Program-made: the position numbers and the translations under genes
From: Verrucomicrobiota bacterium
GTDB lineage: Bacteria > Verrucomicrobiota > Verrucomicrobiia > Limisphaerales > J093
NCBI GenBank assembly: GCA_016716505.1
Contig: JADJWF010000001.1
Span: 496,001-560,000, forward strand
Direction of reading: 5' to 3'
DNA length: 64,000 nucleotides
Shown: positions 43,092-51,926 of the stretch, piece by piece
Position numbering within the stretch: the stretch's first letter is position 1
Layout: each line of letters begins with the position of its first letter
Notes under the pieces: generated by a model
What the model was told of the DNA's origin: nothing
Databases searched by the model: none
What the model saw: only the letters and a program-made list of their open reading frames with translations

Positions 43092-45653
43092 GTGCTGCTG
43101 CGGGGGCGGATTTACTCGCGGGCAGGTCGGGCCTTGGCTGGCGGGGGCTGGACCGAGCCCGCAGCGGCACCGGAGGTTGGCTGGGTGGTGTTGCGGGTGT
43201 TGCCGGAGCGGCCGCCCGGGCTACGACGGGATTATCTGGAGGCCGGGCCGGAATCGTTCGTGCTGGCCGGCCAAGACAATGCAGTAAGCGTGGCGGGAGA
43301 AGAGTCCCGGTCCGCTTTGGAACGTTTTCGGCAACTGGGCCGCCGTGCCGACGCCGGACCGGGGCCGGTGCGCAGGGCCGGCGGCCCGCTACCGCAAGGC
43401 CCCGCTTCCCAGGCGGACCTGGTCTTGGTGGCCAACGGGTTTCCCAATGCCAGTCCGGCCCTGGCGGGTCGGACGAACGAGTTGATGCTGCTGTATGTGG
43501 CCGATCTTGGCACCGCGCCGGACTACCAGCATACCGACATTCGGTGGACGCGTTGGGATGGCCAGAATTGGAGTCCGCCCCAAACGATCCTGGCTGACAC
43601 GCGGGCCGAGTATGCGCCGCTGGTGGCTTTCGACGGCCGGGGCGACGCGGTGGCGGTTTGGGAACGGGTGTCGGATCCGAACCTCCAACCGACGGACCCG
43701 GAGGTGCTGGCACCGTTGGTGGACATCGTCTGGGCCCGTTGGGATCGGGCCAGCGGCCAGTGGACTGATCCCCAGCCGCTGACCGCCAACGCCCACTTGG
43801 ACCACGCCCCCTTGCTGGCCGGGCCGCTGACTGACGGCAGTCTGCTGGCCGTCTGGACCAGCAACTCGCAAAACCTGCTCATGGGCACCAACGGCGCCCC
43901 CAGCCAGGTCTGGTGGGCCCGGTGGAATCCGACTACCCGCACTTGGAGCACGCCGCAGGTCCTGTTGACAAGCCTGACGGATCGCACCTCGCAATCCCTG
44001 GCGGCGGCGGGCCACCGGGCGGTCTATGCCTGGACCCAGGACGGCGACGGGGATTTCAACACTGTGGCCGACCAGCACGGCTTTTGGGTGGAATGGACCA
44101 ACGGCGTCTGGGGCCTGCCGGTGCAGTTTACCACCGGCACCAATGGTCATCGCAACGTGCGCGTGGCCGTGACCAGCGCCGGGGAGGCGTTCGCCTTCTG
44201 GCAACGGGGCGCGGACCTGGTCATAAGCCGGAATTTTGGTCCGGACGTGCAGGTGGTGCGGGCCGGCTCGGACACGGTGGCCTTTGCCGACTACGCCCTT
44301 ACTGTGGGGCCGGCCGGCAACCTGGTGCTGCTGTGGCAGGAGATGAGCGAGGACGGCTCCGACGCACATTACCGCGTCTATGACCCGGCCTCCGACACTT
44401 GGAGTCGGGACGAGCGGCTGTTCCGGGACGCGCCGCTGGAACGGTCCTTCGCCCCGGTCTGGGATGACGTGGGCAATCTGACCGTGGCCTACAACAAGGT
44501 CGAGATCCTCCACACCAACAAGACCGTGACCTTGGAGAACGGTCAGACGCTGACCATCACCAACGTGCCCCAGCCCGGTCGGGTGGACCTGGCGGTGACC
44601 AAGCGGCGGCTGGTGCGGGACGTGGCGCTGCTGGCGGGCGACTTCACCGTCGAGGGCGCGAACTACCTGCCGGGCGACCCGCTGACGCTGCGGGCGGTGG
44701 TGCGCAACGCGGGTGACCTGGCGCTGACCAACGTGACGGTGGCGTTCTATGACGGCGACCCGCAGGCCGGCGGGATACTCCTGACCAACGTGCCGCTGTC
44801 GGGTTGGCTGGAGGGGGCCTCCACCAATCAGCTCAGCGCCACCTGGGTGGTGCCCGAGCCGGCTGCGCCGCACACGCTCTGGGCGGTGGCCCGGGCGGGC
44901 GAAGATTGGGACCCCGCCAACAACTCGCAGTCGCTGCGGCTTGGTGGGACCGACCTGCAAGTGTCGGTGCTGAACCGTGAGGCAGAGACCAACGGCGCGG
45001 TGCGGGTGACTGCCCAAGTGTTCAACGCCGGCGCACCGGCCGCGCCCGCATCGGTGCTGGCGCTGCGGCGGGCGGGCGAGACCAACGCTCCGCTGGCGAC
45101 GGCGAACGTGCTGGCCCTCGAACCGGGCCGAGTGGCCCAGGTGGCGCTGGAGCTGCCGCCCGGCACCCAGCCCGAAGGGGAGGCGCTTTATGAACTGCGG
45201 GCCGACGAGACCGGCGTGGTGGCCGATGTGGACCCGAGCAACAACACCAATCGTTTTGCGGTGCTGCTGTGGCTGGACGCCGACAGCGACGGGATGCCCG
45301 ACGGCTGGGAGCGCGAGCACGGGTTCAACCCGAACCTGGCCGACGATGCTGCTGCAGATGAGGACGGCGACGGGCTGAGCAACTGGGCCGAATACCGCGC
45401 CGGCACCGACCCGCGCGATCCGCGATCGTATTTGTGGATTCGCACGCTGACGGTGGAACCGTCGGCGGGAGCGGTGGAACTGCGCTGGGGTTCGACACCG
45501 GGCCGACTTTACACCGTGCTGCGCTCGGCGGCGCTGCCGGGTGGGTTTGAGCCGGTGGCCGAACACCTGTCGGCCACCCCGCCGGAAAACGTGTGGGTGG
45601 ACCGTGGCGCGACCAACTCCGCCGGCTTGTTCTACCGGATCAAGGTAGATTAG
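43092..45653 (+). CDS. Giant secreted LVIVD-propeller protein, C-terminal part
   Basis: Continuation of the preceding gene. Reading TTTTTT instead of TTTTT at 43051 joins LYLSLF to FDPPFKKPIEEQWVLLRGR without a break, so the GTG at 43092 is only an internal codon. This half holds a second propeller-like region with Trp-rich blades (DIRWTRWDGQNWSPPQTIL, WWARWNPTTRTWSTPQVLL), a CARDB-like beta domain (YLPGDPLTLRAVVRNAGDLA), a calcium-loop segment (DADSDGMPDGWEREHGFNP) of the thrombospondin-type-3 kind, and a terminal module ending AGLFYRIKVD. If the frameshift is real, this half is not made with the signal peptide. Confidence 0.75.
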   Translation: MLLRGRIYSRAGRALAGGGWTEPAAAPEVGWVVLRVLPERPPGLRRDYLEAGPESFVLAGQDNAVSVAGEESRSALERFRQLGRRADAGPGPVRRAGGPLPQGPASQADLVLVANGFPNASPALAGRTNELMLLYVADLGTAPDYQHTDIRWTRWDGQNWSPPQTILADTRAEYAPLVAFDGRGDAVAVWERVSDPNLQPTDPEVLAPLVDIVWARWDRASGQWTDPQPLTANAHLDHAPLLAGPLTDGSLLAVWTSNSQNLLMGTNGAPSQVWWARWNPTTRTWSTPQVLLTSLTDRTSQSLAAAGHRAVYAWTQDGDGDFNTVADQHGFWVEWTNGVWGLPVQFTTGTNGHRNVRVAVTSAGEAFAFWQRGADLVISRNFGPDVQVVRAGSDTVAFADYALTVGPAGNLVLLWQEMSEDGSDAHYRVYDPASDTWSRDERLFRDAPLERSFAPVWDDVGNLTVAYNKVEILHTNKTVTLENGQTLTITNVPQPGRVDLAVTKRRLVRDVALLAGDFTVEGANYLPGDPLTLRAVVRNAGDLALTNVTVAFYDGDPQAGGILLTNVPLSGWLEGASTNQLSATWVVPEPAAPHTLWAVARAGEDWDPANNSQSLRLGGTDLQVSVLNREAETNGAVRVTAQVFNAGAPAAPASVLALRRAGETNAPLATANVLALEPGRVAQVALELPPGTQPEGEALYELRADETGVVADVDPSNNTNRFAVLLWLDADSDGMPDGWEREHGFNPNLADDAAADEDGDGLSNWAEYRAGTDPRDPRSYLWIRTLTVEPSAGAVELRWGSTPGRLYTVLRSAALPGGFEPVAEHLSATPPENVWVDRGATNSAGLFYRIKVD

Positions 45654-46555
45654 ATGTGGCCAATGCCGGCGAGGTTCTTCCGCGTCGTGCCACACTGAGC
45701 TCTTGCCGCCAACGGGGTGGGTTACCATACACGGCGGGCGTCGTAAGCTGCGGCGTCCGCCGCAGTCTTTGTCATCTACGTTTACGCTGCCGGTAGATTC
45801 CGATTGAAGGTGCTGCCCTGGCCGGGGACGGTTTCGAAGTGGAGGCCGTGGCCCAATTCGCGGGTGCACGGGTCCACCATGTCCAACCTCGGCCCGCGAC
45901 GGGGCGCGGACTTGGGCCTCAGAGGTGAAGAGCGGCTCGAGGTTCTCGCCGATGCGTCGGCCTTCGCGAGAATGGTTGTGCGAGCGGATTCGCCAGGAGG
46001 CTTTTATCGGATGGTCCGCGAGCAACCGGCGAATAACAGCAACGCTTCGGGCAAATAAGGGCCGCGCCGCAAAACTGACGACGCAGCCGGCATGGCTCAG
46101 ACAGGCTCGGCCAATCAGTCATCGAACGTGTAGCCGTTCACCAAGCAAATCTTCGGGACGAGCGATACGGCAGGCGGATGCGGCGTGCGGCAGGCGACCC
46201 AGTGCTCGGTTGCCGCCCGCCGGCCAACACCAGTGCCGGATATTGTCGTGCCGCAGCTTTGACCACCGCACCCAAGTGACGGCCAATCTGCGTGCGACGG
46301 ATAATCCAGCTTCAAAGGCTGGATGGTCCGGTGTCGCCACGGTTGGCCAGGAGAGCGAGCCGTTGGCGGAGAGCGCGGCGAGGTCCGAGCAAGGTCAACC
46401 GGCCCACCGGGGTGCTGGCCGGACAGGGTGGGGGGTAAGACGCCGAGCAAAGGTGGTCCGATGAATGCCTCGTCGCGAATCCGGTAGGGGCACGAGCGCC
46501 GCGGCCGCACGCAGGCTTTCGTTGCCGGCTGGGGAGCGGAGGCTATAACCCCGTC
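45654..46555. other. 900-base intergenic region upstream of recG, possible decayed fragment
   Basis: No intact gene is supported. On the plus strand up to a stop at 46058 the frame reads RGEERLEVLADASAFARMVV followed by SPGGFYRMVRE, which resembles the C-terminal end of the secreted 'FYR' proteins common here, so it may be the tail of a decayed gene. The rest shows nothing recognisable. Confidence 0.35.
45748..45774 (+). terminator. Possible intrinsic terminator of the giant secreted gene
   Basis: CTGCGGC (45748-45754) pairs with GCCGCAG (45759-45765) around a GTCC loop and is followed by TCTTTGTCATC. It lies about 95 bases after the stop codon at 45653 and points the right way. Confidence 0.5.
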
Positions 46556-49500
46556 GTGCCGCGCCCGGATACCTCGCCGCTCGCCCAGCCCGTCACCCGC
46601 CTGTTCGGCGTGGGGCCGGAGCGGGCTGCCCAGTTGGCGCGGCTGGGGATCGTGACGATTGGCGATCTGCTGCGGCACCGGCCGCGGCGCTACGAGGATC
46701 GTCGCCAGGTGCGTCCCATTGGGGCTCTGGTCGTGGGCGAGTTCGCCGTCGTGCGCGGGCGGATCGTGGCGGCGGGGGTCAAGCGGTGGCGGCGCGGCGG
46801 CAAATCCTTGTTCGAGTTCGTCATTGAAGACGGCAGCGGTCGGCTGCATTGCCGCTGGTGGAATCAGCCGTTTCTTGAATCGGTATTCACCGTCGGCGAC
46901 GACGTGGTGGTTTACGGCAAGGCCACCTCGGTCCGCCCACGAACCATGGATCATCCTGAGACCGAGGTGATCGAGGCCGGTGAGGAAGCGTCGCTGCACT
47001 CGCAACGCATCGTGCCGGTCTATCCGCTGACCGAGGGGCTCTCGCAGCGCTGGTTGCGATCCCTGATGTGGCGGGCGCTGGCGGCGGTCGGCGGCCGCAT
47101 TCCGGACCCGTGGCGAGCCGAGGCGGCTGGGGAGACTGCTGACGAACGCTTCGAGCCAGCCACGACATCAGGTTGGGGGGGAAATGAAAGTCGTGGGGGA
47201 GCCGCGGACGTGGACGTCCGCGCCCCGACGTTGGGGGAATCGAAAGCCAAAAGTGCAGGCCTTGGCGGAGCGGAGGTGAGGAGCGCGGATCTCCCGATCC
47301 CCGGTGCGGCTGGTGGAGAGATTGCCGGGGGCGTGGAATCGGCGAGCCAGGAACTCGGGGACCTGGGAGCCGCGGACGTGAACGTCCGCGCCCCGACGTT
47401 GGGGGAATCGAAAGCCAAAAGTGCAGGCCTTGGCGGAGCGGAGGTAAGGAGCGCGAGTCTCCCGACCGGCGGTGGGGCTGGCGGGGAGGTTGCCGGAGGG
47501 GAAACGGCAAGCGAGGGACTTGGGAAACCCGGAGCCGCGGACGGGGACGTCCGCGCCCCGACGTTGGGGGGACCGAAAGCCAAACGTGCGGACGTTGGCG
47601 GAGCGGTGGTAAAGAGCGCGGATCTCCCGACCGGCGGTGGGGCTGGCGGGGAGGTTGGCGGGGGAGGGGAAACGGCGGGTCAAGGACTCGGGAAACCCGG
47701 AGCCGCGGACGGGGACGTCCGCGCCCCGACATTGGGGGGATTGGAAGCCAAAGGTGCAGACGTTGGTGCAGCGGCGGTAAGGAGCGCGGGTCTCCCGACC
47801 CGCGGTGGGGCTGGTGGGGAGATTGCCGGGGGAGGGGAAACGGCAAGCGAGGGACTTGGGAAACCCGAAGCCGCGGACGTGGACGTCCGCGCCCCGACGT
47901 TGGGGGGATCGGAAGCCAAAGGTGCAGGCCTTGGCGCGGCGGCGGTGAGGAGCGCGGGTCTCCCGACCCGCGGTGGGGCTGGCGGGGGAGGGGAAGCGGC
48001 GGGTCAAGGACTCGGGAAACTAGGAGCCGCGGACGTGAACGTCCGCGCCCCGACATTGGGGGGATTGGAAGCCAAAGGTGCAGACGTTGGTGCAGCGGTG
48101 GTGAGGAGCGCGGGTCTGCCGACCCGCGGTGGGGCTGGCGGGGAGGTTGCCGGAGGAGGGGAGGCGGCGGGGCAAAGACTCCCGAAACTAGGAGCCGCGG
48201 ACGGGGACGTCCGCGCCCCGACGTTGGTGGAATCGGAAGCCAAAGGTGCAGACGTTGGCGGAGCGGCGGTGAGGAGCGCGGGTCTCCCGACCGGCGGTGC
48301 GGCTGGCGGGGGAGGGGAAGCGGCGGGTCGAGGACTCGGGAAGCTGGGAGCCGCGGACGGGGACGTCCGCGCCCCGACGTTGGTGGAATCGGAAGCCAAA
48401 GGTGCAGACGTTGGCGCAGCGACGGTGAGGAGCGCGGGTCTCCCGACCCGCGGTGGGGCTGGTGGGGAGATTGCCGGGGGAGGGGAAACGGCAAGCGAGG
48501 GACTTGGGAAACCCGAAGCCGCGGACGTGGACGTCCGCGCCCCGACGTTGGGGGGATCGGAAGCCAAAGGTGTAGGCCTTGGCGCGGCGGCGGTGAGGAG
48601 CGCGGGTCTCCCGACCCGCGGTGGGGCTGGCGGGGAGGTTGCCGGTGGCGTGGAATCGGCGAGCCAGGAACGCGGGGGCCTGGGAGCCGCGGACGGGGAC
48701 GTCCGCGCCCCGACGTTGGTGGAATCGGAAGCCAAAGGTGCAGACGTTGGCGGAGCGGCGGTAAGGAGCGCGGGTGTCCCGACCCGCGGTGGGGCTGGCG
48801 GGGACGTTGCCGGAGGAGGGGAAACGGCAAGCGAGGGAGTTGGGAAACCCGAAGCCGCGGACGTGAACGTCCGCGCCCCGAGGCAAGGACTCAGGAAATT
48901 CGAAGCCGCGGACGGGGACGTCCGCGCCCCGACGTTGGTGGAATCGAAAGCCCAAGGTGCAGACGTTGGTGCAGCGGTGGTGAGGAGCGCGGGTCTGCCG
49001 ACCCGCGGTGGGGCTGGTGGGGAGGTTGCCGGAGGAGGGGAAACGGCAAGCGAGGGAGTTGGGAAACCCGGAGCCGCGGACGTGAACGTCCGCGACCCGA
49101 GGCAAGGACTCGGGAAACCCGGAGCCGCGGACGGGGACGTCCGCGCCCCGGACGCTTTGGAGACTCAACCTCAACCGAGGAATGCGGACGTTCGTGCGCC
49201 AAACTCCCCGTCAAGCACGCTCGTGGACGAAAGCGCGCAGGCTGCCGCGGCGGCGGATTCGTTTGTGCCTCCCGGATTCCTGTCCCGGGCGGAGGCCATT
49301 CGACAACTCCACTTCCCGAACGAACTGCCCAACGTGGACCGTGCCCGCGAGCGGCTGGCGCTCGACGAGTTTGTCGCGCTGCAGATTCGCATCCAGCGTC
49401 GCCGGCGCAATCTCGAGACCCTCGCCCGCGCGCTGCCGTGCGGCGGCGACAACCGCCTGATCAAGCCGTTTCTCGCGCGGCTGGGCTTCAAACTCACCGC

Positions 49501-50719
49501 GGCCCAGACGCGCGTGCTGCGCGAGATTCGGGCCGATCTTTCGGGTGCCTATCCAATGCGGCGGCTGCTGCAAGGGGACGTCGGCTCCGGCAAGACCGCC
49601 GTGGCGGCGTGTGCGGCGCTGATGGTCATCGAGAGCGGATTCGAGGTGGCCCTGATGGCGCCGACCGAGATTCTCGCCGAGCAGCACTGGCGCAACTTCC
49701 AGCGGTGGTTTGAGCCGCTGGGGGTGCCGCTGGCACTGCGGACCGGCAGCCGCAAGTCCGGCGCGGAGGCACCCCTGTTCGACGGCCGCGCTGGTCGTCT
49801 GACGGTGGGCACGCACGTGCTGATCGAGCCGGGTTTCACCTCGGATCGTCTTGGACTGGTCATCATTGACGAGCAGCACAAGTTCGGAGTGAGTCAGCGC
49901 GAAGAGCTGGTTCGCAAAGGGACCTACCCGCACTTGCTGGTCATGACCGCCACGCCCATCCCGCGCTCGCTGGGGCTGACACTGTACGGCGACCTGGACG
50001 TGTCGGTGATTGATGAACTGCCGCCCGGACGCGGGCGCATCCGCACCTTTGTCCGGGACGCGGACAGCCTGCCGAAGGTCTGGGAATTCGTGCGGAAGAA
50101 GCTCGCCGAGGGCCGGCAGGCGTACGTGGTCTATCCGCGCGTCGAGGAGGCAGATTTGAAGTCGGGACTCAAAGCGGTGCTGCGGGAGCACGAGCGATTG
50201 GCGGCGGAGCTTGCGCCGTATCGGGTGGGCTTGCTGCACGGCCGGCTGTCCGCCGAGGAGAAGGACGCGGCGATGGTCCGGTTCCGCGCGAATCAAGTCC
50301 AGGTGCTGGTGGCTACGTCGGTGATCGAGGTGGGGGTGGATGTTCCCAACGCCTGCGTGATGGTGGTCGAGAACGCGGAGAGCTTCGGGCTCGCACAACT
50401 GCACCAACTGCGCGGACGGATCGGTCGCGGCGCGGCCGACGCGTATTGCGTATTGGTGGCGACGGCGAAGACGCCCGAGGCGCGACAGCGGCTCAAGGTG
50501 CTGGAGGAAACGACGGACGGATTTCGGATTGCCGAGGCGGACCTGCGCCTGCGGGGACCGGGCGATCTCCTGGGCCAGGCGCAAAGCGGCCTGCCGGACT
50601 TCCGGTTCGGCAATCTGGCCGAGGATTTCGCACTGATCGAGGTTGCCCGCGAGGTGGCGCGGCGGGTGTTGGACTCCGGACAGACCCCGCAAACGCCTGA
50701 ACCGCGGGGTGCCCGCTGA
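46556..50719 (+). CDS. recG: ATP-dependent DNA helicase RecG with a ~690-residue repeat insertion
   Basis: RecG remodels stalled forks, D-loops and R-loops. Normal RecG has about 690 residues; this frame has 1387. Residues 1-200 are the wedge/OB domain (VTRLFGVGPERAAQLARLGI, then FVIEDGSGRLHCRWWNQPF and SQRIVPVYPLTEGLSQRWL). The helicase core resumes near residue 895 with LSRAEAIRQLHFPNELPNVD. Motif I GDVGSGKT is near 1006, DEQH near 1104, TATPIPRS follows, and GRIGRG lies near the end, so every catalytic motif is intact. Between them lie Gly/Ala-rich degenerate repeats (GLPTRGGAGGEVAGGGETAS with VDVRAPTLG) encoded by a palindrome array. The insertion falls at the wedge-to-helicase linker, where a loop could be tolerated. 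Start is GTG at 46556. Confidence 0.93.
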   Translation: MPRPDTSPLAQPVTRLFGVGPERAAQLARLGIVTIGDLLRHRPRRYEDRRQVRPIGALVVGEFAVVRGRIVAAGVKRWRRGGKSLFEFVIEDGSGRLHCRWWNQPFLESVFTVGDDVVVYGKATSVRPRTMDHPETEVIEAGEEASLHSQRIVPVYPLTEGLSQRWLRSLMWRALAAVGGRIPDPWRAEAAGETADERFEPATTSGWGGNESRGGAADVDVRAPTLGESKAKSAGLGGAEVRSADLPIPGAAGGEIAGGVESASQELGDLGAADVNVRAPTLGESKAKSAGLGGAEVRSASLPTGGGAGGEVAGGETASEGLGKPGAADGDVRAPTLGGPKAKRADVGGAVVKSADLPTGGGAGGEVGGGGETAGQGLGKPGAADGDVRAPTLGGLEAKGADVGAAAVRSAGLPTRGGAGGEIAGGGETASEGLGKPEAADVDVRAPTLGGSEAKGAGLGAAAVRSAGLPTRGGAGGGGEAAGQGLGKLGAADVNVRAPTLGGLEAKGADVGAAVVRSAGLPTRGGAGGEVAGGGEAAGQRLPKLGAADGDVRAPTLVESEAKGADVGGAAVRSAGLPTGGAAGGGGEAAGRGLGKLGAADGDVRAPTLVESEAKGADVGAATVRSAGLPTRGGAGGEIAGGGETASEGLGKPEAADVDVRAPTLGGSEAKGVGLGAAAVRSAGLPTRGGAGGEVAGGVESASQERGGLGAADGDVRAPTLVESEAKGADVGGAAVRSAGVPTRGGAGGDVAGGGETASEGVGKPEAADVNVRAPRQGLRKFEAADGDVRAPTLVESKAQGADVGAAVVRSAGLPTRGGAGGEVAGGGETASEGVGKPGAADVNVRDPRQGLGKPGAADGDVRAPDALETQPQPRNADVRAPNSPSSTLVDESAQAAAAADSFVPPGFLSRAEAIRQLHFPNELPNVDRARERLALDEFVALQIRIQRRRRNLETLARALPCGGDNRLIKPFLARLGFKLTAAQTRVLREIRADLSGAYPMRRLLQGDVGSGKTAVAACAALMVIESGFEVALMAPTEILAEQHWRNFQRWFEPLGVPLALRTGSRKSGAEAPLFDGRAGRLTVGTHVLIEPGFTSDRLGLVIIDEQHKFGVSQREELVRKGTYPHLLVMTATPIPRSLGLTLYGDLDVSVIDELPPGRGRIRTFVRDADSLPKVWEFVRKKLAEGRQAYVVYPRVEEADLKSGLKAVLREHERLAAELAPYRVGLLHGRLSAEEKDAAMVRFRANQVQVLVATSVIEVGVDVPNACVMVVENAESFGLAQLHQLRGRIGRGAADAYCVLVATAKTPEARQRLKVLEETTDGFRIAEADLRLRGPGDLLGQAQSGLPDFRFGNLAEDFALIEVAREVARRVLDSGQTPQTPEPRGAR
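47201..49146 (+). repeat. Tandem array of two alternating palindromes inside recG
   Basis: Palindrome B (GCGGACG-GGGA-CGTCCGC and variants with TGGA or TGAA loops) begins with GCCGCGG at 47201, 47369, 47534, 47702, 47870, 48026, 48194, 48350, 48518, 48686, 48854, 48905, 49073 and 49124. The steps are 168, 165, 168, 168, 156, 168, 156, 168, 168, 168, 51, 168 and 51: all multiples of three. Palindrome A (GCGGGTC-TCCC-GACCCGC and decayed forms) occurs about 11 times between the B copies, near 47282, 47450, 47616, 47782, 47950, 48106, 48273, 48430, 48598, 48766 and 48986. Both have 4-base loops of the GGGA/TCCC type. No stop codon interrupts the recG frame anywhere in the array. Confidence 0.95.
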
Positions 50720-50776
50720 ACCGCCTCAGCGCAGCTTGCCGCTCTGGGGCGCGGCGGGCACAGTCGCCCGGACGAT

Positions 50777-51901
50777 ATGGACCCATCCCGTCTGCTTGCG
50801 GAGCTCGTTGCGCTGCCCAGCGTGAACCCGGCGTTTTTGCCGGCCGGCGATTCCCGCGCCGGCGAGCAACGAGTGGCCGAGTTCCTCTTGTGCACGGCCG
50901 CGCGGGCGGGTTTGGACGTGGAACAGCGCGACGTCATCGCGGGCCGCGCGAATTTGCTCGCCCGGCTGGCGCCCTCGGGCCGAACGCGGCAACGGGTGTT
51001 GCTGGCGCCGCACTTGGACACCGTCGGCGGCGACGAGCCGCAGTTCCGCCCGCAGGTCAAAAAGGGTCGGCTGTACGGCCGCGGGGCGTGTGACACCAAG
51101 GGCAGCGTCGCGGCGATGCTGTCCGCGCTGCTGGCGGTGGCAGGGAGTCCGAGCCGGCCACGGCAGACGGAGATTGTGTTCGCCGGACTCGTGGACGAGG
51201 AATATGCGCAACGCGGTTCGCGTGCCCTGGCGGCCTCCGGGTTCCGGGCCAGCCTGGCGATCGTCGGTGAGCCAACGAGGCTGCGGGTGGTGACCGCCCA
51301 CAAGGGTGATTTGTGGTTGCGTCTGGAAACGCGAGGCCGCGCCGCGCACGGCGCGACGCCGCATTTGGGCCGCAATGCCGTTCATGACATGGCGCGGGTG
51401 GTGGACGTGCTCGAGACCGAATACGCGGCCGCGTTGCGCCGTCACCGGCATCCGTTGCTGGGTCACGCGACGGTCAATGTGGGCGCGATTCACGGCGGGA
51501 CGCAGCCCAACATCGTGCCGGATCGGTGCAGCCTCGAGGTGGACCGCCGGACGTTGCCGGGCGAAACGCGCGCCACGGTCTTGCGGGAAATCCGCACCCT
51601 GCTCAGGCGCCATCGTCTGACCGCGCGCCTGGCCGACAGCAAAGCGGAACCGTGCCCGGCGCTCGAAACGAATCCGGAGCGGCCGCTGGTCCGGGAGTTC
51701 ATGGCGGTCGCGGGCCAGGCCCGGCCCTTGGGGGTTCATTTCTTCTGCGATGCCGCGGTGCTCGCCGGCGGCGGGATTCCCAGCGTGGTTTTTGGTCCGG
51801 GCGACATCGCGCAGGCCCACACCGCGGACGAATGGATTTCGCTGCGTCAGGTCGAACGGGCGACCGCGTTGTTGACCCGCTTCTTGAGCGCGCTGCCTTG
51901 A
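50777..51901 (+). CDS. M20-family metallopeptidase/deacylase (ArgE/DapE/CPG2-like)
   Basis: A 374-residue cytosolic two-zinc hydrolase. APHLDTVGG gives the first metal His-x-Asp, GRGACDTKGSVAAM the bridging Asp, LVDEEY the catalytic Glu pair, and VGEPTRL a further ligand block; the final metal His is in IAQAHTADEW. The dimerisation (lid) domain is present in the middle (GRAAHGATPHLGRNAVHDMA). Members remove acyl groups from amino acids or split dipeptides: ArgE, DapE and carboxypeptidase G2 cannot be told apart here. It is followed after 25 bases by a glycosyltransferase gene. Confidence 0.9.
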   Translation: MDPSRLLAELVALPSVNPAFLPAGDSRAGEQRVAEFLLCTAARAGLDVEQRDVIAGRANLLARLAPSGRTRQRVLLAPHLDTVGGDEPQFRPQVKKGRLYGRGACDTKGSVAAMLSALLAVAGSPSRPRQTEIVFAGLVDEEYAQRGSRALAASGFRASLAIVGEPTRLRVVTAHKGDLWLRLETRGRAAHGATPHLGRNAVHDMARVVDVLETEYAAALRRHRHPLLGHATVNVGAIHGGTQPNIVPDRCSLEVDRRTLPGETRATVLREIRTLLRRHRLTARLADSKAEPCPALETNPERPLVREFMAVAGQARPLGVHFFCDAAVLAGGGIPSVVFGPGDIAQAHTADEWISLRQVERATALLTRFLSALP

Positions 51902-51926
51902 GCCGCGCCGGGATCGTCTGCCCGTC

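Noticed and set aside
47201..49146. CRISPR array in recG
   Set aside because: Repeat units are 156-168 bp and similar throughout, with no unique spacers of regular short length, no cas genes nearby, and the frame is coding.
46887..49214. Long open frames (up to about 650 codons) on the minus strand opposite the recG array
   Set aside because: They are by-products of stop-poor, GC-rich palindromic repeats. They have Arg/Pro-rich composition, no domain, and different frames are equally open. The plus frame joins two halves of RecG.
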